Assembly (NCBI GenBank): GCA_003075315.1
Contig: QDFQ01000006.1
Location: 25,529 to 89,528, forward strand
Origin: Arthrobacter sp. TPD3018
GTDB taxonomy: Bacteria; Pseudomonadota; Alphaproteobacteria; Sphingomonadales; Sphingomonadaceae
Length of the DNA stretch: 64,000 nucleotides
Direction of reading: 5' to 3'
Under the pieces are notes generated by a model that did no database searches, was not told the origin of the DNA, and saw only the letters and a program-made list of their open reading frames with translations. Below, one piece after another: positions 50,471 to 58,569 of this stretch (the stretch's first letter is position 1; each line of letters starts with the position of its first letter). A program made the position numbers and the translations under genes.

Positions 50471-50917
50471 ATGCTCAGCCAACGTCACAGCGAGACAACG
50501 CTCGCAGCCATCAGCACCAAACGCTTCCTGCTCCTGGCAGGGCTTGTATCGATCCTGATCAGCGTCGCCACTTGGACGTTGGATCTCACACAGGCGACCT
50601 ACGCCTGTCCGTTCTGTCGAGTCCAACGTTCGGCGATCGGTATCCTGGGGATACTGATTCTGCTTCTCCCGTACGGCAATCGGTTCTTCCTCCGGTATGC
50701 CGCAGTCGCTGTTGCCACGCTCGGGTTGGGCGTCGGCATGATGCAGAACTTCAATGGCGGCTGGCTCGCGATGTTCAAAGGGACGTTCAAGCTTCATGAT
50801 CCGATCTGGTTCGACTCGACGATCCTCTCGTCGTGCGCCATCGTGATCATGTCCTTTCAGCTCGGGATCATCTTCGAGGTCTCGGCGAGGCAGACGCTTC
50901 GGACGGAGAGGGCCTGA
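50471..50917 (+). CDS. DsbB-like membrane protein
   Basis: 148 aa, four membrane segments. Between the first two lies YACPFCRVQR, matching the CxLCxxQR redox motif of DsbB. The second periplasmic Cys pair of classic DsbB is not visible, although a Cys occurs in LSSCAIVIM. It may be a reduced DsbB that reoxidises a partner thiol protein using quinone. The partner is not in view. Confidence 0.75.
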   Translation: MLSQRHSETTLAAISTKRFLLLAGLVSILISVATWTLDLTQATYACPFCRVQRSAIGILGILILLLPYGNRFFLRYAAVAVATLGLGVGMMQNFNGGWLAMFKGTFKLHDPIWFDSTILSSCAIVIMSFQLGIIFEVSARQTLRTERA

Positions 50918-50919
50918 TC

Positions 50920-51651
50920 ATGCTGAAGTCGACGGTGGCATGCATCGCATGGCTCTTGATGGTCGCGCCCGCGGCGGCCGAGCCGACGCAGATCGTCGTG
51001 CGGGTAATCAGCCAGGACGGGAAGTTCGTCGGCGATCACACGGGAGGAGCATCCATCACGCTGCGCGAGGTGAAATCGGGCAGGGTGCTCGCACGCGGCG
51101 TCACAAGGGGCGGGACGGGCGACACGGAGCGGATCATGGAGGCGTCTCGACGCAGCCCTTCGATCGCGCTTGCCGATGCCGCATCCTACAAGGTCACTCT
51201 CGATCTCGGCGAGCCGACGCTCGTTGACCTTGAGGTGGAGGGCCCCATAGGTCGTCCTCGATCCAGGATCAGCGTGAGATCGCAGCGCTGGATCGTCCCA
51301 GGCGTGCCGGTGACGGCAGGCAATGGCTGGCTTGTCGAGCTTCCGGGGCTCGCGATCACGCCCACCATATCGACGCAGGGCCGATCGGTTTTGATCACGG
51401 CCAAGGTCGAGCTGATGTGCGGCTGCCCGATAACTCCCGATGGACCTTGGCCATCCGCCGATTACGCCGTCACTGCGAGCATCTGGAGCGGGCGCCACGA
51501 ACTGGCGAGCGCGCCGCTTGCGTTCACCGCGGCGCCTGGGACGTTCAGTGGGCGCATCGCCCTACCGCGAGCCGGGAAGGCGAAGATCTACGTCAACGCC
51601 GTGAACGGCCGAACGGGCAACTCGGGACTGGCGACCGTCAGGTTGCCGTGA
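50920..51651 (+). CDS. Exported hypothetical protein
   Basis: 243 aa with a signal peptide (to about AAA-E, residue 20). The mature part is rich in beta strands and ends in immunoglobulin-like segments. One Cys pair is seen in ELMCGCPITPDGPWP. It starts 3 bp after the DsbB-like gene stop, so the two are probably co-translated and the Cys pair may be a substrate or partner of that protein. No family recognised. Confidence 0.75.
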   Translation: MLKSTVACIAWLLMVAPAAAEPTQIVVRVISQDGKFVGDHTGGASITLREVKSGRVLARGVTRGGTGDTERIMEASRRSPSIALADAASYKVTLDLGEPTLVDLEVEGPIGRPRSRISVRSQRWIVPGVPVTAGNGWLVELPGLAITPTISTQGRSVLITAKVELMCGCPITPDGPWPSADYAVTASIWSGRHELASAPLAFTAAPGTFSGRIALPRAGKAKIYVNAVNGRTGNSGLATVRLP

Positions 51652-51655
51652 GCCA

Positions 51656-51692
51656 AGGCGCTGCGCGTGGGAAACCGAAGCGCGCAGCGCCT
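51656..51692. terminator. Strong hairpin after the exported protein gene
   Basis: A 12-bp perfect stem AGGCGCTGCGCG/CGCGCAGCGCCT with a 13-nt loop begins 5 bp after the stop codon. No T tract follows, so termination would need Rho or the hairpin may protect the 3' end. Confidence 0.55.
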
Positions 51693-51843
51693 CCGTCGAT
51701 TGACGAGCTATTGATGAGGATCCGCCATGTCCAAACCTCAATTGCGGATCGGCAGGGGAAATATGCAAATCCGCTAAAGAATAGTTCCACTGGCATGAGC
51801 CGGATCGAACGCCATCGCATGTATGAGAGGACCTGTGGCTTCT

Positions 51844-51875
51844 GATGATGCAGCGCAGGTAAGACCTGCATCATC
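51844..51875. terminator. Hairpin between convergent genes
   Basis: A 10-bp stem GATGATGCAG/CTGCATCATC with a 12-nt loop lies about 60 bp beyond the mscS stop on the minus strand. No clear T tract. Role as terminator is plausible. Confidence 0.4.
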
Positions 51876-51933
51876 GCATTAGATGCACCTTTCTTCGACG
51901 AACACGCTCCCGCACCCTGCGCAAGTCCCAGGT

Positions 51934-53550
51934 TCAGGTTATAATCGGCGAGACTTCCGCAGGCACGTCGTCCGAGTCGGTATCCACATGCTTCAGGTGA
52001 ACGGTCTGCGTGGCGTAGGCTATCGGAACCTTAGCCTTCTCCAAGCTGGCATGGATCTTCAAGAGCAAATCCTGTCGGATGATCAAGCTCTCGTCGAAGT
52101 CCTGCGCCCTGATGTAGGAGAAGATTTCTATGTCTACGGAGCTCAGATTGATGTCCTTCAGGCGCGCCCGCGCGCCCGGCTTGATGATATGTTCGTTCGC
52201 CTCCAGGATTTCCGTCATCATGTGGAGGGTCGCGGGCAGCTTGTCGGACCTGATCCCGTGCTCCAACCTGATGATCGGATTGAATAGGAAGGAGTCCCGT
52301 CGAGCGAAGTTTTCAATCTGTCGCGCCGAGAAATCTCCGTTTGGAATGGTCACCACGGTCCGCTCCAAGGTGCGGATGCGAGTGGAACGTATGCCGACGT
52401 CCTCCACCGTGCCTACCACGTCACCGACCTTGCAGAAGTCGCCGACCTGCACGGGTTTGTCTGCGATCAACGTCACGCTTCCGACCAGGTTCTCGACCGT
52501 CTTCTGCGCCCCGAGAGCCAAGGCGATGCCGCCGATGCCCAATGCGGCGACCCCCGTCGTGACGTCGATCCCGAACGTGTCGAGGACGGCCACGACCGCG
52601 ATGAACAGCAGGACGAGCTTCGCAGCGCGACGGACGAGACTGATCACGGACACCGCTTGCCGTCGTTCCAGTCCCTTGAGCCGATTGATGCTGAGCTGTG
52701 CCACCGCATCGATCATGCGGGCGAAGAACCACGCCAGCGCGATCCAGGCGAAAACACCCAGGTACCGCAGCAGGATTTGACGTGCGATGATGGAGACCGG
52801 CAGCGATCCCGCCCATAGCTGGAACAGCAGGGTCGCCCCGAACAGGCTTACCGGCGGCATCGCCGCCTGAGCCACACGATAGGTCCTGCTCCTTTCGTGA
52901 TCGTGGATCGTGCGCCTCATCACGAAGAGGATCCCGGCGCTGACCACGTAGAAGCCAAGGAAGACGAGCGACGCGAGGCCGAGCAGGGTCGACCAGTCCC
53001 CGACCGCCGCGCCCCCGATTTCGATCGGTTGCCCGCCTTTGCCGGTGTTCCTATGCTCGTGCAGCCGCCGTGCGGCGATGCTGGTCTTCAGCGCCACACG
53101 CCAGACGTTGCCGGCCGTTGCCGTTCCGCCACGGGTAAGGAGTATGGGTACGTCACCCGTTCTCGAGAGGCTTCCTACCCGTTCGATGTTGGACCCGAGA
53201 CCGTCCTCCAGATTTCCCTGCGGGTCGTTGGACAGCGAAACGAACGGATCGATCGCACCGCTCTGATCCAATACGGACTGAAGCTCCTCCGTCAGACGGC
53301 GAACGTCCGCCTTGGCTTCGAAGTAGCGGCCGGCCCGGCTGTAATCGCGCTCGGCCATTGCGGAAAGAAGACCCGAGACGGTGCCTCGCGGCGTGTCGCG
53401 GCCATAGATGTCGGTCGGGGGCTTTGTGGACGACGCGGACGCGCCGGCTTTCGGGGCGGCCTGCGACTGTGCCCGACCCGGCACGGCGCCCGCGAGGAGC
53501 ACCATGCCGATCAAGTGTAGGCGTGATGTACGAAGCATCGATGGCCTCAT
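51934..53550 (-). CDS. MscS-family mechanosensitive ion channel
   Basis: 538 aa. Signal peptide, then an extra periplasmic N-terminal domain (about 35-170), several membrane segments and the MscS core. The pore helix is Gly/Ala-rich (GIDVTTGVAALGIGGIALALGAQKTVENLVGS), followed by the beta domain. It opens under membrane tension to release solutes. It overlaps the inositol-phosphate synthase gene by 4 bp (ATGA), an odd pairing that may link osmolyte synthesis with osmotic release. Confidence 0.92.
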   Translation of the reverse strand: MRPSMLRTSRLHLIGMVLLAGAVPGRAQSQAAPKAGASASSTKPPTDIYGRDTPRGTVSGLLSAMAERDYSRAGRYFEAKADVRRLTEELQSVLDQSGAIDPFVSLSNDPQGNLEDGLGSNIERVGSLSRTGDVPILLTRGGTATAGNVWRVALKTSIAARRLHEHRNTGKGGQPIEIGGAAVGDWSTLLGLASLVFLGFYVVSAGILFVMRRTIHDHERSRTYRVAQAAMPPVSLFGATLLFQLWAGSLPVSIIARQILLRYLGVFAWIALAWFFARMIDAVAQLSINRLKGLERRQAVSVISLVRRAAKLVLLFIAVVAVLDTFGIDVTTGVAALGIGGIALALGAQKTVENLVGSVTLIADKPVQVGDFCKVGDVVGTVEDVGIRSTRIRTLERTVVTIPNGDFSARQIENFARRDSFLFNPIIRLEHGIRSDKLPATLHMMTEILEANEHIIKPGARARLKDINLSSVDIEIFSYIRAQDFDESLIIRQDLLLKIHASLEKAKVPIAYATQTVHLKHVDTDSDDVPAEVSPIIT

Positions 53551-54638
53551 GCGCCTGCGATGAAGTTCTCGACCGCGATCTGGGCGAGGTCGTCAGTCAT
53601 CTGGGTGCGCGGATGCTTGCAGAAATAGGCGGATGCGGGGTCGATCACGCCGGCGATGCCGCGGTCCTTGGCGATCGCGGCGCAACGGATCATGTCGATC
53701 GCGACACCGGCGCTGTTGGGCGAATCCTCGACCGACAGGCGCAGTTCCAGGTTCATCGGCACGCCGCCGAACAGCTGGCCTTCCATGCGCAGGAAGCATA
53801 CCTTGTTGTCGTTCTGCCACGGCACGTAGTCCGACGGCCCGATATGGACGTTGTCGTCGTCGAGCCGCTCGGCCGCGACCGACTGGACCGCCTCGGTCTT
53901 CGAGATCTTCTTGGATTCGAGGCGGCGGTGGTTCGACATGTTGAGGAAGTCGGTGTTGCCGCCGGTGTTGAGCTGATACGTCCGGTCGAGCTTGACGCCG
54001 CGCTTGGCGAACAGGTCGGTGAGCACGCGGTGGACGATCGTCGCACCCAGCTGTGCCTTGATGTCGTCGCCGATGATCGCGACGCCGGCATCCTCGAAGC
54101 GCTTCGCCCATTCGGGGTTGGAGGCGATGAAGACCGGAATGTTGTTGACGAAGGCGACGCCGGCTTCCAGCGCGCATTCGGCGTAGAATTCGGTCGCCTC
54201 CTGGCTGCCGACCGGCAGGTAGTTCATCAGCACGTCGGTGCCCGAACGCTTCAGTTCGGCGACGACCTCTTCCTTGGTCGGCTGCGTGTCGTTGGCGACC
54301 ACGAAGGTGCGATCGTCCTTATATTGGCTCATATGGTCGGCGACGCCGTCCAGCACCGCGCCCATCTTCACCACCGTGCCGGTCGACGGGATGGTGGCGG
54401 CGAACACCGCGGTGCAATTGGGCTTGGCGAAGATCGCCTCGGCGACGTCCTTGCCGACCTTGCGCGTATCCACGTCCCAGGCGGCGACGACCTTGATGTC
54501 GGAGGGTTCATAGCCGCCGACTTCCCAGTGCATCAGGCCGGCCGCGTCGTTGGTGCCTCCGCGATAATGCTCCAGCCCCTGGACGAGCGAGCTCGCGCAG
54601 TTGCCGATGCCGACGATGGCGATGTTGATGAGTTTCAC
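53547..54638 (-). CDS. ino1: Inositol-3-phosphate synthase
   Basis: 363 aa, the short prokaryotic form. NAD loop IAIVGIGNCASSLVQG, then GTDVLMNYLPVGSQEATEFY, IGDDIKAQLGATIVHR and LNTGGNTDFLNM, all diagnostic of MIPS. It makes 1L-myo-inositol-1-phosphate from glucose-6-phosphate, the entry to inositol lipids or compatible solutes. It is the first gene of a pair with mscS. Confidence 0.95.
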   Translation of the reverse strand: MKLINIAIVGIGNCASSLVQGLEHYRGGTNDAAGLMHWEVGGYEPSDIKVVAAWDVDTRKVGKDVAEAIFAKPNCTAVFAATIPSTGTVVKMGAVLDGVADHMSQYKDDRTFVVANDTQPTKEEVVAELKRSGTDVLMNYLPVGSQEATEFYAECALEAGVAFVNNIPVFIASNPEWAKRFEDAGVAIIGDDIKAQLGATIVHRVLTDLFAKRGVKLDRTYQLNTGGNTDFLNMSNHRRLESKKISKTEAVQSVAAERLDDDNVHIGPSDYVPWQNDNKVCFLRMEGQLFGGVPMNLELRLSVEDSPNSAGVAIDMIRCAAIAKDRGIAGVIDPASAYFCKHPRTQMTDDLAQIAVENFIAGA

Positions 54639-54836
54639 GAATTTACTCCGGTATGCAGCCGTTGCTCGGCTTTATCGATGGTGAGCATCCATGCGTGACG
54701 CCTGCGCAGACATCGCTCTGATCATGCCCAGGACACCGCCTGGATTGGCGGCGCCATTGATCACGTCGGCTTGAATGCTGCTTGCAAGCGACGGCTCTTC
54801 GTCGCCTTGCTTTTCAGTGGTTGAAGAGGCCGTCGA

Positions 54837-55154
54837 TCACGCCCCCTCGTCGACTTCGCTCATGGCGGCCAGCGCCGCGAATGCCGGGCGTGCTCTTCGG
54901 TCTGGTTTCAGGCCCCCGGGCAGGGAAGCGGGCGCTGCTGGGATGCGGGCTGTCCCGCGGACCATCAATGCCAGCGTAGGCGGATTTCGCGCGATGACCT
55001 TGTCGAGTCTGCTCGGGTCAAACCAGACGCCTCGGCATCGGGGGCGATAGTAGAGCTCGCCCCCTCGGCGGTCGGCGATCAGCAGTCCGAGCTGACATCC
55101 GGGAGCCAGCATAACGCCGTCACGGCGCTGCGATGACGATGGGATGTCGTTCAT
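54837..55154 (-). CDS. TFIIB-type zinc-ribbon protein, degenerate
   Basis: 105 aa. GELYYRPRCRGVWFDPSRLDKVIAR matches the second half of the small TFIIB-like zinc ribbon (usually IDYCPxCRGVWLDRGELDKI). The first Cys of that pair is Arg, and of the first pair only one Cys (APGCQLG) remains, so zinc binding is doubtful. It precedes no obvious partner. It may be decaying. Confidence 0.6.
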   Translation of the reverse strand: MNDIPSSSQRRDGVMLAPGCQLGLLIADRRGGELYYRPRCRGVWFDPSRLDKVIARNPPTLALMVRGTARIPAAPASLPGGLKPDRRARPAFAALAAMSEVDEGA

Positions 55155-55183
55155 GGCCTGCCCTTGAGGTTCGCCCGAGAGGC

Positions 55184-56143
55184 TCAAGGATGGATGCCCT
55201 GTTCGGCGCAATCGCGTCCCGAGACCTCAGTCTGGATCGTGCTGTGTCCGATCTCGTATCGGTCTCGCAGAAGCGCTTGAACGGCCGAGCGCGTCCCATC
55301 GACGTCGGCACCGCGATCGAGTACGAGGTGGACCGTACAGTTCACCTCGTCGTTGCTCATCGACCAGACATGCAGGTCATGAAGGTCGGCGACGCCGCGC
55401 ACGCCGGCGATGGCGGTGCGAACCTCGCTGAGCTTGAGGCCGCCCGGAACGCCTTCTAGTAGGACGTTGCTGGTGTCGCGCAGCAGGATCCACGTACGCG
55501 GCAGGACCCACAGGCCGATGCCGACCGCTACGATTGGGTCGACCCAGGTCCAACCCGTGAAGCGGATGGTGAGAGCGCCGGCGATGACGCCGACGGAGCC
55601 AATCATGTCGGCCCAGACCTCCAGATAGGCGCCCTTGACGTTGAAGCTGCCTTCCTTACCCGCCATCAGCAACCGCATCGACACGATGTTCACGACGAGG
55701 CCGATCGTCGCGACGATCAGCATGCCCCAGGATTGAACCTCCTGTGGGGTGCTGAAGCGCTTGATCGCCTCGACGAAGACGTAGATCGCTACGCCGAACA
55801 GCAGCACGGCATTGAAGGCCGCAGCGAGGATTTCGAAACGACGATACCCGAACGTCCGCTTGTCGTCGGCCGGCTTCTGGCCCAGCTTGATAGCCAGCAG
55901 CGCGATCACCAGCGCCATCACGTCGGTCATCATGTGAGCGGCGTCCGAGAGGAGCGCCAGGCTGTTGAAGACGAAGCCGCCGATCACCTCCGCGATGAAG
56001 TAGGTGAAGGTCAGCGCGAGCGCCCAGCTCAGCATCTTGGCGTTGGCGCCGGCCGCATGGTTGTGACCGCCCGCGCCATGGCTGTGATCGTGCCCTGCGC
56101 CAGCATCGTGCGCTCCGGCGCCGTGGTCGTGACCGGCGCTCAC
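55184..56143 (-). CDS. czcD: CzcD-type CDF zinc/cadmium exporter
   Basis: 319 aa. His-rich N-terminus ([19 protein letters not shown]), six membrane segments with [18 protein letters not shown] (HxxxD site) and [15 protein letters not shown] (second site), and the C-terminal cytoplasmic metal-binding domain (HDLHVWSMS). It exports Zn, Cd or Co. The GTG start overlaps the DUF305 gene stop (GTGA). Confidence 0.95.
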   Translation of the reverse strand: MSAGHDHGAGAHDAGAGHDHSHGAGGHNHAAGANAKMLSWALALTFTYFIAEVIGGFVFNSLALLSDAAHMMTDVMALVIALLAIKLGQKPADDKRTFGYRRFEILAAAFNAVLLFGVAIYVFVEAIKRFSTPQEVQSWGMLIVATIGLVVNIVSMRLLMAGKEGSFNVKGAYLEVWADMIGSVGVIAGALTIRFTGWTWVDPIVAVGIGLWVLPRTWILLRDTSNVLLEGVPGGLKLSEVRTAIAGVRGVADLHDLHVWSMSNDEVNCTVHLVLDRGADVDGTRSAVQALLRDRYEIGHSTIQTEVSGRDCAEQGIHP

Positions 56144-56523
56144 TTGCCGGCCTCCCGCTTCGCGAGCCAGATGCGCATCCGCGAGATCTCAGCCCGCTGC
56201 GCCATGACCACCTCCCGTGCGAGCTTCCGCACTTCGGGATCGCGGCCGTATCTCAGCTCGACCTCCGCCATCGCGATCGCGCCCTCGTGGTGCGGGATCA
56301 TCGCACGCATGAAGTCGACATCGGCATCCCCGGTGAACCGGATGTCCATGACGCCGTGCATCTTGGCGTTGGCTGCGCGATACGCCCGCGTCGCGGGAGA
56401 ACCTGTCGGTGCGGCCGGTCGCAGGTGCCGTCCGTGCGGCATGGTCTGTGCGACCGGTTGCGCGCTCACCGACGCGGTCGCGGCGACGGCCGCGACCGCC
56501 AGCATTTTCTTCATCGTGGGCAT
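56140..56523 (-). CDS. DUF305 exported protein (third copy)
   Basis: 127 aa; a start at Met4 (56514) gives 124 aa. Signal peptide to about SVSA-Q, then the DUF305 domain with [18 protein letters not shown]. It lacks the Met-rich linker of the copies in the copper island and is coupled to czcD, so it may serve divalent metals. No ECF-type promoter motif precedes it. Confidence 0.85.
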   Translation of the reverse strand: MPTMKKMLAVAAVAATASVSAQPVAQTMPHGRHLRPAAPTGSPATRAYRAANAKMHGVMDIRFTGDADVDFMRAMIPHHEGAIAMAEVELRYGRDPEVRKLAREVVMAQRAEISRMRIWLAKREAGK

Positions 56524-56578
56524 GTCGTCTCTCCTTTCGGATGGGTGGGCGCAGGGCGCCGATTGGGATCGAGGCGGT

Positions 56579-57265
56579 TCATCCGGCGATCTCCTCGAGC
56601 GCGAGCAGCGCGAGGAAGCCGATGAAGAAGAAGGCGCTGATGAGTGGGCTGTCCGGCTTCTCGTGCGCCTCGACCAGCAGCTCCTCGGTAACCAGATAGA
56701 GGAGCGCCATGAGGCCGAAGCTCAGAAAGCCGGCGATCACCACGGGTGACAGTGTGGCCACCGGCAGCGCGGCCAGCGATCCGATCGGAAGCAGAAGGGC
56801 GAGGCCTGCGACCGTCAGGACGACCCGCAGCCTGGAGCGCATGGTCTCACCGAGTTCCGTCGTGAGCGTCACGCCGAGGAACAGCACCTCGAGCGTCAGC
56901 GCGACCGTCAGCAGGATGCCCGCCTTGGCGCCGGCGACGAATGCCAGTCCCAACACGAGGCCATCGATGAGCAGGTCGATCCCGATCGCGCCCAGCAGCG
57001 CGGCGGGACCTTCGAAGCGTTCCTCGAAGCCCTTGAGCGCGAGCATGACCGCCACACCGGCGGCCCCGCCGATCAACGTCGCGGTCGGGCTCGCCTCGTG
57101 CTTGACCTGCGGAAGGATCTCTGTCGCCGCCGCGGCGAACACGACGCCGGCCGCGAGATGCTGCATGGCGCTGGTAAAGGCGGCACCGGGACGTCGCACG
57201 ACCGCGGCAATTGCGCCCAGAATGACCGCGATGGTCGGGATGATGGTGTAGCTCAGTGCCAGCAT
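56579..57265 (-). CDS. ZIP-family divalent metal transporter
   Basis: 228 aa, seven or eight hydrophobic segments. [18 protein letters not shown] and [16 protein letters not shown] correspond to the ZIP metal-path helices, although the usual HNxPEG reads DLLIDG. ZIP proteins usually import Zn or Fe; in this efflux cluster it could instead move metal with a different polarity. It begins the czcD-side run on the minus strand. Confidence 0.82.
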   Translation of the reverse strand: MLALSYTIIPTIAVILGAIAAVVRRPGAAFTSAMQHLAAGVVFAAAATEILPQVKHEASPTATLIGGAAGVAVMLALKGFEERFEGPAALLGAIGIDLLIDGLVLGLAFVAGAKAGILLTVALTLEVLFLGVTLTTELGETMRSRLRVVLTVAGLALLLPIGSLAALPVATLSPVVIAGFLSFGLMALLYLVTEELLVEAHEKPDSPLISAFFFIGFLALLALEEIAG

Positions 57266-57455
57266 GGCAGTACTCCCAAACGCGAATGTCCGCGCGATCG
57301 GCTTCGCCCGGTCGGTCGGGACAGCCTTCCATCACCAATCGTCCGAAGTCGGATCGTGCTCCGACCGCCGCGGCGCTTCGGCGTCTTCGCAGCGTATCGT
57401 CGCTCCCTCGATGCGGTCGATGCCGGTCGGTATGCCGACCTTCGGATCCTCACGA

Positions 57456-57686
57456 TCATGCGATCGGCCCTGGTTGTGAGGACCAGTGCCACTTCCCTCC
57501 GCGGCGCCTCCATGTCGCGAATCCGATGCGATGGAACATTCCGATCCATCGGATCAGCACGAGCACATGCGGGGTGGAGATCAGACTGTAGGTTCTGCCA
57601 AGGCGCGTCGTGCGTACAAGCAGGTTGGCGGCCAGGAGCCACAGGCCGGCCGGAAGAAGAGCGGCGAAAAGCTGAAGCGTCTTCAT
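57456..57686 (-). CDS. Small hypothetical membrane protein
   Basis: 76 aa. Hydrophobic N-terminal segment (LQLFAALLPAGLWLLAANLLV) and a second, weaker one (HVLVLIRWIGMF), then a Trp/Arg-rich tail. The fit between the ZIP and DedA genes on the same strand supports a real gene, but no family was recognised. The ATG at 57701 is an alternative start. Confidence 0.5.
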   Translation of the reverse strand: MKTLQLFAALLPAGLWLLAANLLVRTTRLGRTYSLISTPHVLVLIRWIGMFHRIGFATWRRRGGKWHWSSQPGPIA

Positions 57687-57843
57687 CGGGTGGTCAGGCA
57701 ACGCTTCTGCCCTGTGATGGTCCGCAGGACAGGCAGGGCGATCGCACGGCCACGCAAGGCGCCCGCCGAAGAACGGATCCGGGTGCGATCCGAGCAGGCC
57801 TGGACCCGAATGGATCGACGCGCGCGAAGATTACTGAGGGCCA

Positions 57844-58452
57844 TCAGTGCCCCCCCCTCGATGGATCGAACGTTGCGACCCTCCAGGCGTACCAGATGAA
57901 GGCGGCAACGATCACGGCGTTGCTGGTGGGCTCGATGAGGTCGGCCACCTGCCGATACCGGGTGCCCAATCGGAAGCCGGCCACCACCAGGACGCTCGTC
58001 CAGATTGCGGATCCTGCGAACGTCGCAACGAGAAACGGTACGAGCGGCATTCCGCTGACGCCGGCCGGCACGGATATCAGCGTGCGGATGCCCGGGATCA
58101 TGCGTCCGAACAGCACCGCCCAGCGCCCGCGCCGATCGAACCAGCGGTCGACCCGATCGATCTCGCTTGGGGTCAGTGTCAGCCAGCGGCCGTGCGAGGC
58201 GGCGAAGCGCTTCAGGCGATCGACGCCGACCCAGCGACCGGCATAGTACCACAGGAGCGCACCGACACCCGATCCGAGCGTGCCGGCGACGATGACGGCT
58301 GGCACGCCGATTTCACCTCGCGTGGCGACATAGCCGCAGAGCGGCAGGATCACCTCCGACGGGATCGGCGGAAAGACGTTCTCCAAAAGCATCAGCAGAA
58401 AAACGCCGAAACCTTTGAAGGAGGAAAGTACATCCAGTATGATGTCGAACAT
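57844..58452 (-). CDS. DedA-family membrane protein
   Basis: 202 aa, SNARE-associated/VTT domain: LLENVFPPIPSEVILPLCGYVA, GALLWYYAGRWVG, FDRRGRWAVLFGRMIPGIRTLISVPAG. DedA proteins take part in lipid scrambling, membrane potential and resistance to metals or oxyanions. The ATG at 58452 begins the family domain directly. Confidence 0.92.
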   Translation of the reverse strand: MFDIILDVLSSFKGFGVFLLMLLENVFPPIPSEVILPLCGYVATRGEIGVPAVIVAGTLGSGVGALLWYYAGRWVGVDRLKRFAASHGRWLTLTPSEIDRVDRWFDRRGRWAVLFGRMIPGIRTLISVPAGVSGMPLVPFLVATFAGSAIWTSVLVVAGFRLGTRYRQVADLIEPTSNAVIVAAFIWYAWRVATFDPSRGGH

Positions 58453-58569
58453 TGTGATTTCAGATCCCCGAGCGTCGCGGGCGCAGCCGAAGACGATGCT
58501 CGAGCAACATCCCCAGGCTGCTGCACGCAACTGCCTTTTCAGACGTGGGCGTTCTCACGGCTTCCACCG

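Noticed and set aside
53358-54698. 446-codon + strand frame opposite the inositol-phosphate synthase gene
   Set aside because: Shadow of a conserved gene; no signal, domain or ribosome site.
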